From assembly GCA_947652605.1 (NCBI GenBank), contig OX393576.1, positions 47,034,966-47,098,965 on the forward strand: 64,000 nt of DNA. Direction: 5' to 3'. The stretch comes from Elmis aenea (lineage: Eukaryota > Arthropoda > Insecta > Coleoptera > Elmidae). Each line of letters begins with the position of its first letter. The stretch's first letter is position 1. Below the pieces are notes generated by a model, which was given only the letters and a program-made list of their open reading frames with translations, did not search any database and had not been told where the DNA came from. The position numbers and the translations under genes were made by a program. Shown here piece after piece: positions 34,745 to 47,160 of the stretch.

Positions 34745-35680
34745 AATGGGAGTTTACACAAAAAAATAAAACTTGATAAAATATTTTATAAATGATAATC
34801 TGAGCTATAAAGTTTATTCTCAACCACCAAAAATTTTAAAAAAATTATCCAGTTCCGAGAAATAAATTTTTAAAATGCCCTTTATATTTCAAATTCTGAA
34901 ACGCGCTGTGATTGGCCGTGACGTCACTCTCCGCACAGTCCATGTGCAGCGGACTAGTTCCTATGCATCGCATAATGACAAGTTGTTATAATATTTTAAC
35001 AAAATATGTTTTTTCTTTTATTAACTATGTATATTATTGCAATGTACGTAAATTATTATTGTGACAAGTTCTACACCTTTTTTTTGGGATATTCAGAACA
35101 AATAAATATTATTATTATTATTATGTTAGGCGCGAAGCGCGCGACGAAGACGCCGCAGGGGCGTACTTTGGCCGTCGATTGTAAATAATAAACGTAATCG
35201 AACAACAATTACATTTTATTATAATGAATAAAATACAAACAGTACTGCCTTTTAACAGTATTAGCAAAATAATGATCTCAAGCCAACCCCGAGACCCCTC
35301 AGGGTGGCTTCACAACATACATATCTTAAGTGTTTTTAACACAAACAAATATGACATTCCTGGACCAGGCATATTTGTGTTCAAATATTCTTTACGTATA
35401 CAGTATTGCGAGAGGTTTTAACTAGTTGTTAGTTTAGTGTATATTTCATTATAAAACAAAGCAACTGTGTAAGTAAATTAATTATTTTGTAGAAATAATT
35501 CGATATTATACTAAGGTCATTTAACAGAAGAAAATATGAACAAAAAGTATGTTTCAGTTTATTGTTTAATAATAGGTGATTGTAAACATTAAAAAAATGT
35601 ACCTACTACTCTTTTAGTCATAGCTATATCTAAAAAACTTACAAAATCAATCTTAAATTCGAGGTAAATAAAATATGGCC
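34745..35680. other. unassigned stretch, possible old repeat
   Basis: Contains a GC-rich island with ATTGGCCGTGACGTCACT (34912-34929, a CRE-like TGACGTCA core) and a GGCGCGAAGCGCGCGACG patch (35130-35147) after an ATT repeat. No coding sequence recognised. The 60- to 65-codon frames here are not supported. Confidence 0.4.
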
Positions 35681-35698
35681 TATATAATAGTAGATAAT

Positions 35699-35903
35699 TG
35701 ATAAAGTTGGTTTCTCCTGTTGTTTGATTATAGGTTAAATAAACGAAAAGTTGCTGGTTCTCAAACAGGTTTATTCGTTGCAAATTCTTTTTTTAAAAAA
35801 GATCCGACATGTTTCGCCAATGTTATTTTATCGTCATCCTCAGGGCTAAAAATTATATTATATATACTTATAACTTATTATAACTTATAACTTTTCGTTT
35901 ATT
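35699..35903 (-). mobile_element. 205 bp insertion with 14 bp target duplication and a hammerhead-like motif
   Basis: Flanked by a perfect 14 bp direct repeat TAATAGTAGATAAT (35685-35698 and 35904-35917). AATAAACGAAAAGTT near the left edge is mirrored as AACTTTTCGTTTATT at the right edge. On the minus strand it reads CCCTGAGGATGACGATAAAA, TAACATTGGCGAAACATGTC and GG, then AATAAACCTGTTTGAGAACC. CTGANGA, a variable stem and GAAA is the arrangement of the minimal hammerhead ribozymes reported in Penelope-like elements and small retrozymes. Stem II pairs poorly here, so activity is doubtful. A related copy lies at 57745-57860 on the plus strand. Confidence 0.6.
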
Positions 35904-36312
35904 TAATAGTAGATAATGTTCAATTCAATGATTCTACTATATTAATTTACACTTATAAGTTTTGAATGTTATCAGTTTTATGCTTAGATCATATAAAAAA
36001 AGGTATATGGCTTTTTGTAAAACAAGCACTGTTAGTTCAGTATAAATATAATACAAATTTCATAAACGAAGCAACAGTGCTTTAAGACTAATCAGCATTT
36101 TTAATCAAACATATAAACATGCACCAAATAGCATACTACAAATAAGTATTGTTTAAAACTGCAGATTTTTTTGTTGGAAAGTAATAGGATGCTTCATATT
36201 ACATATTATTGCCATATGATTAATGCTTAATGCTAATGATAATGCTTAATGATAATGTTTTTCACTTTAGTGTATTTTTTTTGCATAAATACTATTTAAT
36301 ATATTTTTTAGT

Positions 36313-36510
36313 TTATTCAAATTTTAAATGGTCTTCGCAACAATATAATTTAGTTTTTTCGCTTACGTCGGAAATACAACGTCTTGCTGCATCAAACCAT
36401 TTTTTTCTTTTGGTGGAATTTTCCGGAACAGCAAAAAACAATTTTTCTGGGTTTTTTGTAGAAGTGGTCTTACATTCAGGCACAAAACACCACTTTCTGT
36501 ACAACGACAT
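36313..36510 (-). pseudogene. THAP-type zinc-finger domain, isolated
   Basis: From ATG at 36510 the minus strand reads MSLYRKWCFVPECKTTSTKN, PEKLFFAVPENSTKRKKWFD and AARRCISDVSEKTKLYCCED, then HLKFE and a stop. This is a complete C2CH THAP domain: Cys-x4-Cys near the start, FxxPxN and KKW in the middle, and Cys-x2-His (CEDH) at the end. Family knowledge: THAP domains bind DNA and occur in P-element-type transposases and many multicopy insect genes. The usual post-domain helix and AVPTIF motif are missing, because translation stops six codons after the CEDH cysteine with no splice donor in between. It is either a truncated transposon gene or an exon fragment. Upstream (36540-36600) is relatively GC-rich and includes TGACGTCA. 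Confidence 0.65.
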
Positions 36511-36639
36511 GGTTGCGTTATATTTACACAAGCACACGCGTGATTTGCCTCACCGAGTACGTACGGAATGTGACGTCATTTCTCGTGCGCATCGTCCAAG
36601 CCGTTTACGGCGCAACTTGCCGCGGGAAAACTTTAATCG

Positions 36640-39380
36640 TTAATAATAAATAAACGAAGTTGATTTAAACAATTTTAACATCACATACGATATTCTGAAC
36701 ACCAAATCTATCAAATTCTGAAGAAATTAAAAATTAGTGTAAACGCCCATTGAATTGCACACTTTATTATTTTTTTAACGATATAAAATAGTTTCTGTGT
36801 TTTCTGAATATTTGATGCACAAACAAAACATTTATTTACAATTGACAGTAATGAAGGAAATACAACAATGTAACTGCTTTAACAGTAAACGTAACGAATA
36901 GGATACATTTTTCATTGGTTTATTTGTTTCGTAGTTTTCCAATAAAAAATTTGATTAAACGTTGTAAAACTTTTTATGCAGTTTTACATCGTTAGAAACG
37001 TAATAAAAATGCAAATTGACGACGACGTAGTAAGTTTCATTTAAAATAACAAAATTAGTATTCATTGTGACTAAACATATGGCAATAAAAACTTAGATTC
37101 GACTTTTAAAATATAAATATAAAATTACAAAGTTAGGAAACACAAAATAAAAAATAAAAAATAAATTGATTTTTTCTTCAATGTTCGAAGAATTTTGATT
37201 TCGGAATCTTGTTAGACACCCAAATTTTTTTCTGTTTAATCGATGCTGAGTCTTATGATAAAAGAGATTCCCATTGTGTGAATTTTTGTCTAAGACATTC
37301 TGTTTAGCTAAGAATTATTTTTGTTTAAACACATTTTCACATTTATTAACTTTTATATGCAAATTTTTTATCTAGCAGAGTTGCACTACAAAACATTTAC
37401 AAAGCCGCAGTAAAAGAGCAGTTGATTTATGGTTAATAAAAACTCTAGAATTTTCGCCTAATTTATGATAAAGCACGTAATATAAAAGGTTTTATGTTTT
37501 TAATTATCTTATAATTCCTTTTATGTGGAAGATTTACAGACAAAAATAAAATTCTTCGGCCAGAATCGTACACTCTAAATTAGACAGAGTCCAATATAAC
37601 ACGTTGTTTTTTCAAGAGCTTTACTGCCATCTCTTAAATCCAGATTCGCCAGTATATCTCAAAAACATGTTGGCAAGAAATTCGACCCAAGACACTAACA
37701 TATCTTCTGTTGGTTGGGCCACAGTGATTTTCTCTATTATTTGTATTCGTCGACTGTGCGTATACATGAGCTAAATGCGTCACAAGAAAATCAACAGTAT
37801 AAAGACTATGAAAATAATTTAGGATGAAGTTTTATATAATTGAATAACTTTTAATTTATGCATATTGTCGATGTAATTTGTAAATAGGATTTGATGGAGT
37901 TAACGTATAAATTACTTGATAAAGCTTTGTTATCGAATATTTTAAACATTATTTTATAAATTGTTATGTATTCATATTATATTTTTAAAGATTATGTACA
38001 TTCTTAAACTTTTTTGTATCTTTTATATTGACTGTTGTGTCAAAAATACAATGTTGTATATCAAAGTATTTCTTGGTCAAATGCAAAATTAGTCTTTTAT
38101 CAGCTGCAGTTATATTTTTAAGTATTCTAATTACTCGTATTATAATAAATATACATATTTAAAACAGATTTATGAAAAACCATTGTAAGTTAATAATATA
38201 TTTTGTGATAAAGTCGAGGATAAAGTATACTTTTCTGATTATTAACTGTGAATTTCGTCAAAAAGGTTTATTTAATAATTTTCCATTTTAGATCCTTATT
38301 TAAGTATATTAAGATACACAAATATGATTGAAAGGTACATGAATGAACATATAAAAAGAAATAAAATACTTCAGAGAGTGTTGCATCAAAGGAATATGTA
38401 ATATTTTGCCAACATAACAGCACTCGACGGTCGTGATTCACTTGATCGCTTTTCTTAGAAGTCAAAATCATAATTTTGATGTAAAGAGTCATTAAAATAA
38501 GTAAAATTTAAAAAAAATTAGTATAATAAACAAATTAATTCGCTAATATACTAAAACTTACGTGTTTCATTTGTAGTTGACATACTATTTACTATGCCTT
38601 ATCGAAAACAACTGTACCCCATACTTTCTATACATAAAATAGTTCTTTTATAATAAGTAGTTGACCCCAATGTTATTATCATCAGTTTATATTTATTAAA
38701 TGGCTGGTTTAATGCAGATAAGGTAATTACAAGACTAGAAGGTAACGTATGTGGCAGGTCCGGATTAAAATGTATTAATTCACGTAAAATATTCATAGAG
38801 GGATTAATGACGAATGAACACATGAAAGATCGATGGGCTAATGAAATATATCGTAATTTACAAGAGGGATAATCATTTTCCGAAAATTATTGTAAATAGG
38901 ACTATTATTTGGCGAAAACAAACGTTTTTCTCATAATATTTTTACCATTACTGCAAAATAAAAAGTTTTTCGCCACACAAAAAAATTGTATTACCTGACT
39001 ACTAAATAGATACATAATATCATTTCTCCTACAGAGAATAAAGCACTCCAACATTTCATATTTATGCTTATTTGAAAAACGATCCATTGAAACCTTGGAA
39101 ATCACTCATTTGTTTGCACTATAGAAAAATATGTATAATTTGACAGTTGTTAGAAATAATCGTTGCAATTGTTTAATCACGACTCCAAGGTCTACTGTGG
39201 TGAAACCTTATTTTTGCAAATTTTCACATTTTCCCTAGGTTAAACATACGAATGCTTTACATGGTTGAAAAGCATTTGTTATGGAGATTTAAAAAATGCA
39301 AAAATCCAATATGGCCTCCATAAGAAAAACAAAAGTTAGGTATGACAGCGCGAAACATAGTAGGACTAGAATCTTTTTAA
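36640..39380. other. AT-rich stretch without a confident gene
   Basis: Nothing firm. At 37560-37760 a plus-strand frame (LFFQELYCHLLNPDSPVYLK) faintly recalls a LINE tail, but too weakly to call. Confidence 0.45.
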
Positions 39381-39394
39381 TGTCATTTTTAAAA

Positions 39395-39665
39395 TCCTTA
39401 TTAGTTACTTATCCGATCCTGAAAATTTGGCGCACAAATCTGTTCAAATAAAGGTAATATGGAGGTTGTAAGAAAATGTAGATTTTTCGTTTTCATCGTG
39501 GTACTACGTAACAGGATGAATTATTGAAAATGTAAAACTGGATTATTGTTACGCATGTAATTGCGCAACTTTTTCCCCATTTAACCGATTTTGTATTTAT
39601 AACGGTTTCCGAGATACCCAAGTACTTCATTTTAAACTGGACACCCTGTATAGAATTATGTCCGT
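39395..39665. repeat. CACCCTGTATA-ended repeat fragment
   Basis: Ends TTTTAAACTGGACACCCTGTATA near 39660, preceded by a GATTTTGTATTTATAACGGT-TTCCGAGAT block. The phrase about an uneven cell of repeats fits the foldback families elsewhere in the window. No left partner identified. Confidence 0.4.
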
Positions 39666-40130
39666 ATTACAGTTTAAATTGTGTTTTCCCGAAAATGTAT
39701 TCGTAGGAACGAGGCTCCATATTTTTTCGTAGAAAAATAGCAGTCCATGTATCTATTCCACTTGTCTCGTTAAAGATTTAGAGATGTAATGCCGCGTAGT
39801 CTGAAAATTCAAACTCCATTGAACGTGTTAGTGCGATGGTGCGCCTACCGCATGCGATAATATATTTTATTTTATTTACTGGGTTCGGACGTTTTTATAA
39901 CACAATATTAATATCTCAGGTCCGTTCATAAATACAGGGAATATGTTTTAACATAAAGAAATTGAGAATATCTGGAATCGTAAGAGATAAAAGAATAAAT
40001 ATCAATCATGTTGCGCAACAATTATTGTGCAGCATGATGTCGCGCAAATCCAAATTGTATAACCGTTGACATAATTTGGGTAATCGTTCAGTTTTCACTC
40101 CACTTCGCCTAGTGACAGGGTGATACAAAG

Positions 40131-40335
40131 ATGAGTACGGAAGCATTTGTACTTGCATTGTGTGTACCTAATGATAGGTGTAAACGAAAGCGCAAAAGGT
40201 ATTGGATAAAGGAATGGTTTTAAAAACGAGCTACCTTCACTCATGAAAATTTACTGGAATTAGTGGTGAGCTCTCCATTTGACTACAATAATTTTATGCG
40301 TATGGAGCATTCAACGTTTCTCGAATTGTCGTTAA
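40131..40335 (+). pseudogene. Harbinger transposase, N-terminal fragment
   Basis: From ATG at 40131: MSTEAFVLALCVPNDRCKRK, RKRYWIKEWF, stop, KRATFTHENLLELVVSSPFD, YNNFMRMEHSTFLEL. The KRRxWxxxWLxKRxxxSHxxLLxEL...DFxNFLRM pattern is the N-terminal region of PIF/Harbinger DDE nucleases. One in-frame stop, and the catalytic domain is deleted: the sequence runs straight into the opposing MADF gene. Confidence 0.65.
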
Positions 40336-40516
40336 AGTACCATACTGTGGGCACATCGGTTCCGATGCCAGACCGAGTGAAGTCTTTAATTTTGTTTAGC
40401 TCTCTTCGGTAGTTAGTCCGTAAAGCATTTATTTTATTTTTTACAACTTCCCTATTTGCTTCCTGTAGAATACTTTTAAGTTTTTTTACCAGAACATTGT
40501 AGCCCTCAGTTTTCAA
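40335..40516 (-). pseudogene. MADF-type partner of Harbinger, fragment
   Basis: The minus strand reads YNVLVKKLKSILQEANREVV, KNKINALRTNYRRELNKIKD, FTRSGIGTDVPTVWYFND. KKINxLRTNYRRELxKxxxSxxSGxGxDxxxxPxLWYFND is the second half of the MADF proteins that accompany insect Harbinger transposases. Past 40335 the frame runs into the transposase antisense, which marks the internal deletion. Confidence 0.65.
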
Positions 40517-40779
40517 ATTACGGTTTTTGTAGGAGTCACTTTTTACTTTCCACAGTGCTTCTGTCAGTATATAAATATACGCATGCTAGACAGACAGCGA
40601 AACAAAATTTGTGCAACACTGACATTCACAGTACAAATCGTTGCGCAACCCGTTTGTTGTGCAAAAAATATCAGGGAATTCTGATTTTACACAACAGGTT
40701 GCGCAATTCGTCAATTACTATCATTCATGGTCAATCATGTTGCGCAACATTGCCTATCGTAAATAGGCCCTTTTAGTAT

Positions 40780-42280
40780 CCTGAAAAATCCAAAATCCAG
40801 GCATATCAATCATTATTTGTTACGTTATGCCTTATTAGTAACTATCTAACCGAGGAAAGAAGCAAACAGTCTAAGACGGAATTATAGGATTAAGGTATAA
40901 AAACGCACTGGTGGTGTAGTATTAACTCCGAATTTTATTATTATTACGTTAATTTATCGAGAGAGCCATAAAATAGCAAAGATACATTAAAGTGTTACCA
41001 TTCGATGTTAGTTTAGTGTAGAACAAATTGAAAACAACAGGTGTGAATTCAGTTTCGTGTTCAGCTTGAATTATTAAACTTTAGTTTTATAGTTTTTGGG
41101 CGTGTGTTGTGCACACTAAATTACTATTAATTTTTAAAATATTAGAATAACTTGACTAAAATTAAAATAATGATGATACAGAACTAAGGAATATACAATA
41201 TCTTATTATACTTTTCAAATCTTACAAACTATAAAAAAACCAATTACTTAAAATAAATGGGGATCTGTTATTTTGAATAAATAAAAACATGATAATGATT
41301 ATTAGTCTATTTTTGCCTCAGAAGTATTATATTGTAGTTCGCTTGCTAGCCTTATAATTGTCACATTTAAGTTAAAAATACCGTGACTGCTTGATAAATA
41401 ATTTCCTACCGTTTTATAAACACTCATGTGACCTATATATCAACAAAAGCATTCTTAACATGTGTAACACATAACCGTATATTATATAATCGTTTAGTCT
41501 TTCATATTTTGAATAACCTGTAAATCATAATTTTTCTTTTGATGCTGTAGCTTATTAATAATCCGATATCTACGTGCAGTTTTTAATTAAAAAATGTATT
41601 CTTTAAATTTTCTAATAAATCTGGGACGAGTTGTTATTTTTATTTCGAAAATCCTTGCTCTAATGATCTTATTATATATTAAGTTTTAAATCGGAAAATA
41701 CCCGTGACTAAACAAGTCTTTTTTACTTGAAGCGCATGTGTATGCAAGTAAATTATTTTTCCAGTAAACAAGTTTTTTGGTAAAAATCAATTTAAATGCA
41801 AAATTTAATTAAAAAAATGCTACGTTAAAGGGATCAAAATCATATCAAAAACTTTTTGTTGCCGATAGAATAATAAAGAGAAAATTTGTAATCAAGTAGA
41901 GTTAAAGTTTTTGCATGAGAGACTTAATATCGAACAAAATCGATTTTGTATGTGATAACGAATTAAACCTCAGATTTTAACTATCATGCGGGAACTATGA
42001 AATTGTGTAAGTTTACATATTTTTTGTACCTTTATCTATTGTGCTTGGCCGTAAAGCAACAGGATTGCGATGTGAATTCAATTATGAGAATATTTGCCAA
42101 TTTGTGTAGTGTTTGTTCAGGCTGTAAGGCTTGTGACATATCTTTTGTTGCCAAAAAAAGGTAATGGTCCTAAAATTAATCATAATACACAGATGCAATG
42201 CATGGTCTTAATTATTTAAATATATTTACAACTGAAATTTTAATCTACGGTGGTGTTTACCTTTGCAAACTGGAGCAAGT
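40780..42280. other. AT-rich stretch without a recognisable gene
   Basis: No domain-bearing frame and no terminal repeats seen. Confidence 0.5.
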
Positions 42281-42289
42281 TATGGAACA

Positions 42290-42990
42290 CCAAGGTATAA
42301 ATAAAATCCACCAGCAGTTCGGAACCTTAACGATAACATGACAAGTTTCATAAGATTGGACAGCAAATATCCATAGAGTTTAAAATAAGAAAATAGCTTA
42401 GACAAAAACACTGCACAGCACCTTCTTTTTTGAAATCATATTTAAATGGGATTCTTAAAAATTGGAGAGAGAAATATCGCATTATGGGCTTGCTTATAGA
42501 AAATGATTGGTTATTCACACTCCATTTTGCTGATGAAAATATAATACTAGTAAAAAACATGGAATTCATGATTATGTACTTATATGTTTAGAAAATTAAA
42601 CAATGAATGCAGAAAATGTCGTTGTACAAAGTGAATCTCTGTATCTAGACAAAAACACTATTTTGTCGATACAAATAAATACAGATATCAGGGCTTAAAA
42701 ATAAGATAGGTACAGCAAAAGGTGACCACGAAAGAGTAAATAGAATATGCCAAGAAAGTGCACTCATTAAACAACTACTTCACCTATTATGGAATTGTAA
42801 AATAAAGAAAAACCCAAAAATCAAAATTTCCAAAGCAACAGTTGAAAACGTTAGTACCTACATAATATAGGGCTGTATTTTGGGAAAAAAATCAATCGAA
42901 GAAAAAAAAATCAGAGCAATGGAGATGGAATTATCGCGCCGATGGCGTAAAAAAGGATGGTACAAGTACGAAACATGAAATTATGAGATA
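42290..42990 (+). pseudogene. LINE reverse transcriptase remnant
   Basis: The plus strand keeps the block order of a LINE RT: an IEFKIRK-like start, GILKNWREKYRIMGLLIENDW, LFTLHFADENIILVKNMEF (the FADD box, with the second Asp changed to Glu), then RVNRICQESALIKQLLHLLW-N-KIKK and ISKATVENVSTYI. A RRWRKKGWYKYET-like end follows. Frameshifts and stops throughout. Confidence 0.65.
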
Positions 42991-43261
42991 AAATAGTTGT
43001 AGATACAGATATAATACCGTTATATCAAAAATTATCTTGGTCAAAGGTGGTCATCGAATGAAAAACTGCCGTCTAAGCTTACATCAATCATCCTTTTGTA
43101 ATAATTTTGTCAAAGTTTGACAAGTTACGTGCAATGCTGACATCATCTGCAATAATGTGCAAACGTGCAGAGATAAAATAATAATAAATTACAAGTTTGA
43201 AAATGCAAACAAAAGACTATTAACGGTTTTATAAAAAAAATAATTAAAGTAAAAGTTAAAA

Positions 43262-44146
43262 TTGTAACTCGCCTTGTTCAATGCACAATTTTACGTGCCT
43301 CTTCATCAAAAGCATTTTGCAGCATTACTGGCGTTATGGTTGCACACTTTTCAACAGTTCCTTGTTCCAGTTTTTGCAAATTAGCTTTAGGAGTTCTATA
43401 AGTCCTATTTTTAAAGTAAAGAAAAAGAAAATAATCCATAATGGTCAAACAAGGTGACCTCAACGTGAGTAAGTAAACTTATCACCCAGTCATGAAAGAA
43501 CTCGCGAAAAAGCTATAGTTTCTCGTGTCGTATGTGCCGTTGCACCGCTCTGCAGAAAATAGCCATTCATCATCGTGCAGTTGTTAAACAAATTCAGTCA
43601 AAATGTTGTTTTTGTACCTCTCAGCATTGACGGTGAAAATAAAATGGGCCAAATTATTCTTCTGCGAGAAACTGCCCTCCAAACACCAATGTTCTAAGCA
43701 AGCATATTTTGAGAATTGACGTATTTCAAAAGATGAAACCACGCCTTGTCAGAAAAAAAGGTTGATATGATTGCATCTTATTTAAATTATTGTCCAAAAC
43801 CTTCTTTACAATCGTTTGGCATTAAAAAGTCCAATTTTTTGAGAAAGACGTTACGAAGGTTTTGTAGGCTCCTGTTCCATACCTTTACGAACGTCAATAA
43901 CAACTTCTTCTGTACGAACGGTTGGCCTACGAGCACCTTTTTTGGGTCACAGAGCCAGTTTCGCGAAACGCAATTTGTAAGACATTCATAAAAATCCTTT
44001 AGTATTATTATTGCCAAGTCTGGGAAGTGCTCTTGAAAATCGTCCGTACATAAATATTGACTATACTCCAAAATTTCATTAACTAGTTCACCAGTTCGAA
44101 AATAGGCTTTAATCATGTAAATTTTGTGCTTTGTGGTGAAGACCAT
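43262..44146 (-). pseudogene. nearly full-length, decayed Tc1/mariner-like transposase
   Basis: From ATG at 44146: MVFTTKHKIYMIKAYFRTGE then LVNEILEYSQYLCTDDFQEH, matching the N-terminal HTH region (DUF4817 type) that starts MVFTxEHKxFMVxxYYRTG. Lower down, in changing frames, come a WRAVSRRRIIWPI-like block, GYFLQSGATAHTTRETIA (the QQDGATAHT catalytic Asp block, Asp changed to Ser), MDYFLFLYFKNRTYRTPKAN and CATITPVMLQNAFDEEARKI-VHCIEQGELQF near 43262. The order matches the family, but the middle is shortened and several frameshifts and stops are present. Inactive. No clear terminal repeats. Confidence 0.75.
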
Positions 44147-44334
44147 AATGAAAACGTTTTAAATACACATAATGATTACAATAGAAAAAAAAAACTTTAG
44201 CAGAACTGCTTTACAAATGTTGACAATCGAAAAATGATTGACATAAATGCACGATACTATCTTCGACAATTATTTCAAAATCTACGACCAGCTTTGACTA
44301 AGATATGATATCACTGTAGAAACAATTAAAGTTA

Positions 44335-44540
44335 AAAGACTACGTTGGTATAGGTACTTCCAACAGATGACAAAAGACTGATGGCCCAAAAACATGTGGA
44401 ACTGGATGCCGCCTCAGAGAAGGACAAAAGGTCTGCCAAGAAGGAATTAGAAGCATGAAGTGCAAGCAGTGTTTGTAAGAAATATGTATGAGTATGTTGA
44501 TGACTGGAGACATAACGATAGCTGTTTACCAACTTCCTTA
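44335..44540 (+). pseudogene. LINE ORF2 tail
   Basis: Reads RLRWYRYFQQMTKD, WPKNMWNWMPPQRRTKGLPR-RN and a DDWRHNDSCLPT end, the RWYGHVxRM...WxPPxRRxRGRPRxxW tail of insect LINEs. Short, with in-frame stops. Confidence 0.6.
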
Positions 44541-44599
44541 TAGATTTAATCCACGAGGTTGAAAAAATAATAAACAATGTAAAATTTTGCTTGTGCAAA

Positions 44600-45770
44600 A
44601 TTAAAGGTACAACGATGTGGCCTTTACAAATTTAACACAATTTTTATCTTTAAATGATTTAGCTTACTGTTTATTTATGTGTAACGTGCATTATTATTAT
44701 TTTTTGCTTTGATGTGGTATTTTTGAACATAACATATTTGATGCGCTCTTGATGCGTCTTTGATCTTGGTTTAGTTTTGCGCCCTAGTAACCTTGCGCTA
44801 GTGTGGCATTTACTTGTTTTATTCCGTGGATATGTGCCAAGTAGATTAATGGAATTCACGTACCAGTTTAGTGAATCTGCATCGATTCAATATAATGAAG
44901 CATTTAAATTATCTTTAATGCGGAGCATATGGTTTGCCATTAATAGGCGAAGTAGTTCAAGAGCGAACTGCTGTATTGCTTTTCGCCAGAATAAATTGTA
45001 GCCTAATGAAATTTGGTTGGCAAATTTAGTGAAAACGTTTTGACAGCAATTGTTTTTATTGGTTAACAGGATATTTAATTAGCGCGTTGGAAATTTAAAA
45101 AAAAATCTTAATTTACAAAGGACTTGTAGACGAACGAGCAGTTTAAACAAAAGGATTCTGAATTTATTAGTGTAAGAGTTTGTTTTAAGCTTTCTTTAAT
45201 GTGCAAAAAACAAGGTAAAACTTTTACTAAGAGTTTTTTAAATTTTTAACAAGTAGCAGTAGCTAGTTTTTTTTAGTGAATATAATTTAATTTTTGTTGA
45301 AATAACTGAATAATAATAACTGAAATAATGATACTACAACTGCAGTGATCTTCGATAGTACTACAGTTAATGCTACATATCATCTTAAGTATTGTATGCC
45401 ACGTTATATGTATCTATAGTTGTTGCAAAGATACTTGTGTCATAAATGTTTCATTTATTTTAAACTAGAGTTTATTATTGTCAACAGAACAGATTTTCAA
45501 AAGCAAATGTAAGATGAAACAAATTTCAAGATTTAATGAAGGCCCCCACAAGTCTATCATTACGTCAATTATCTATTTTAGTGTTGAAATTAACTCGGTA
45601 TTGTTGAAAATAAAAAGAGGTCGAGTATTCTAAGCGCATATAGTATTCAATAAAAAGTATTTCTCATGAGCATTAGATTTTTGCATTAAAAGTTATTACA
45701 AAACATTACAGTAACTGTGCTATTGTGCAATTATAAGTCAGGAGTTTTTCATCATATCAACATTATCATC
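44600..45770. other. AT-rich stretch without a recognisable gene
   Basis: Overlapping frames on both strands near 44671-45001 have no family resemblance. Confidence 0.5.
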
Positions 45771-45773
45771 TTG

Positions 45774-47160
45774 TTACATTTTTGGATATCTCTTAAAATT
45801 TAATGTATATGAATAAGTCAACCGTTTCCGTAAAATATACAATTTTATGAAAATTTTGAGCGATACAGCACTTTCAATTGTTTTTAACATTTAAGTTATT
45901 TTAAAAGGCAGTAGAATTTCGTTTGAAAATTAAATTAACAATAGATAAATTAACAATAGATCTATAAACCATTTACGCTAGCTACATTTTTAAAATATTA
46001 TACAGGGTGTTTTTTACGCTTGGTCAAACTTGTGAAACTTTAAACATCGGTAACTCCATTTTTTTAAATACAACACACTATTTGTTTTTACATAGTCTTG
46101 TAGAAAATTTGATTGTCCTTCAAAAACATTAACCCAAAACTAATATTTCTCGAGTTATCGCGAATTTATTGTAAATTATTCAGGCAATGTAATATTTTCG
46201 AGTAGGCTATGAAGGTTGATAGCGGTAATTTTGAAACATTTGAAAGATAAAAACAAGAAAGTTATAATATTATATTTTCCTTACTTATTTTCGACATTTC
46301 TAATAATGTAGATGTAATTTTACCATTTTCTCGTTTAAATCGAGGTTTTTTAAAATTATGCATTTATTCATTGGTCCCTACACCTACGGGTAGAAGGGAA
46401 TTTGATTATATATATTTATTCATTGGACCAGTGTGATGGGACAATTACTAAATCCTATAAACTAATTTTTTGTGTTACTGCAGTATGATATTCGGTTGAA
46501 CCGGAAACGGTATACGGTTTTGAAGACTTTGAAAACGATCAAAATCAATTATATGAAAAATATTGTCGCCCTGTTAAGAAACCTCGATATAAACGTAAGA
46601 TTGGTAAAATGACATCTACATTATAAAAAAATTCGAAAGGAAAAGGTAATATTACAACTTTCTTGTTTTTATCGTTCAATTTTTTCAAAATTACCAATGT
46701 CTTCTACCTTCATAGCCTACTCGAAAATATTACGTTGCCTGAATAATTTACAATAAAATCGCGATATCTCGTAAAATATAAGTTTTAGCTATAAAACATG
46801 GTGAATGTTTTGGAAAGAATCAAATTTTCTACAAGACTATGTAAAAACATTTAGAGTGTTGTATTTAAGAAAAATGAGTTATCGATTTTTTAAGTTTCAC
46901 GAGTTTGTCCAAGCGTGAAAAATACCCTGTAAAATATTTTTAAAATGTAGCTAGCGCAAATAGTTAATTAACCTATTGTTAATTTAATTTTTAAACTAAA
47001 TTCTACTACCTTTTTTAAAAACTTAAATGTAAAAAAAATGAAAGTGCTGCATCGCTCAAAATTTTCATGAAAATGGAAATTTTACGAAAACGGTTGACTT
47101 TAGACCCATATAACCATATGCATTTTTTAAAGTAAATTTTAAGAGGACTCAAAAAATGTA
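45774..47160. mobile_element. older foldback element of the same family as the intronic one
   Basis: The left arm (45774 to about 46350) and right arm (about 46590 to 47160) are reverse complements with many differences and small indels. Both contain ACAGGGTGTTTTTTACGCTT-GGTCAAACTTGTGAAAC or its mirror, which also occurs in the 28383-30670 arms. The centre (46380-46560) holds no recognisable transposase. The lower arm identity suggests it is older. To the right, 47161-47345 continues with sequence matching 3885-4025. Confidence 0.75.

Larger units (their letters stand above)
39990..40770. mobile_element. PIF/Harbinger remnant with TTGCGCAA subterminal repeats
   Basis: CAATCATGTTGCGCAACA occurs near both edges (40004 and 40731) and TTGCGCAA recurs inside (about 40640 and 40685). 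The right edge reads GGGCCTATTTACGATAGGCA on the minus strand, a typical Harbinger-like end. The left edge is uncertain. It contains convergent fragments of a transposase (plus) and a MADF partner (minus). Confidence 0.6.

Noticed and set aside
35699..35903. Calling an active hammerhead ribozyme
   Set aside because: Stem II of this copy is mispaired and the other copy lacks core bases; only a degenerate motif is supported.
34905..36600. CRE-like TGACGTCA sites as regulators of a gene here
   Set aside because: No intact gene lies next to either site; the octamer alone is weak evidence.
37560..37760. Possible LINE tail (LFFQELYCHLLNPDSPVYLK)
   Set aside because: Too short and too weak to separate from chance.
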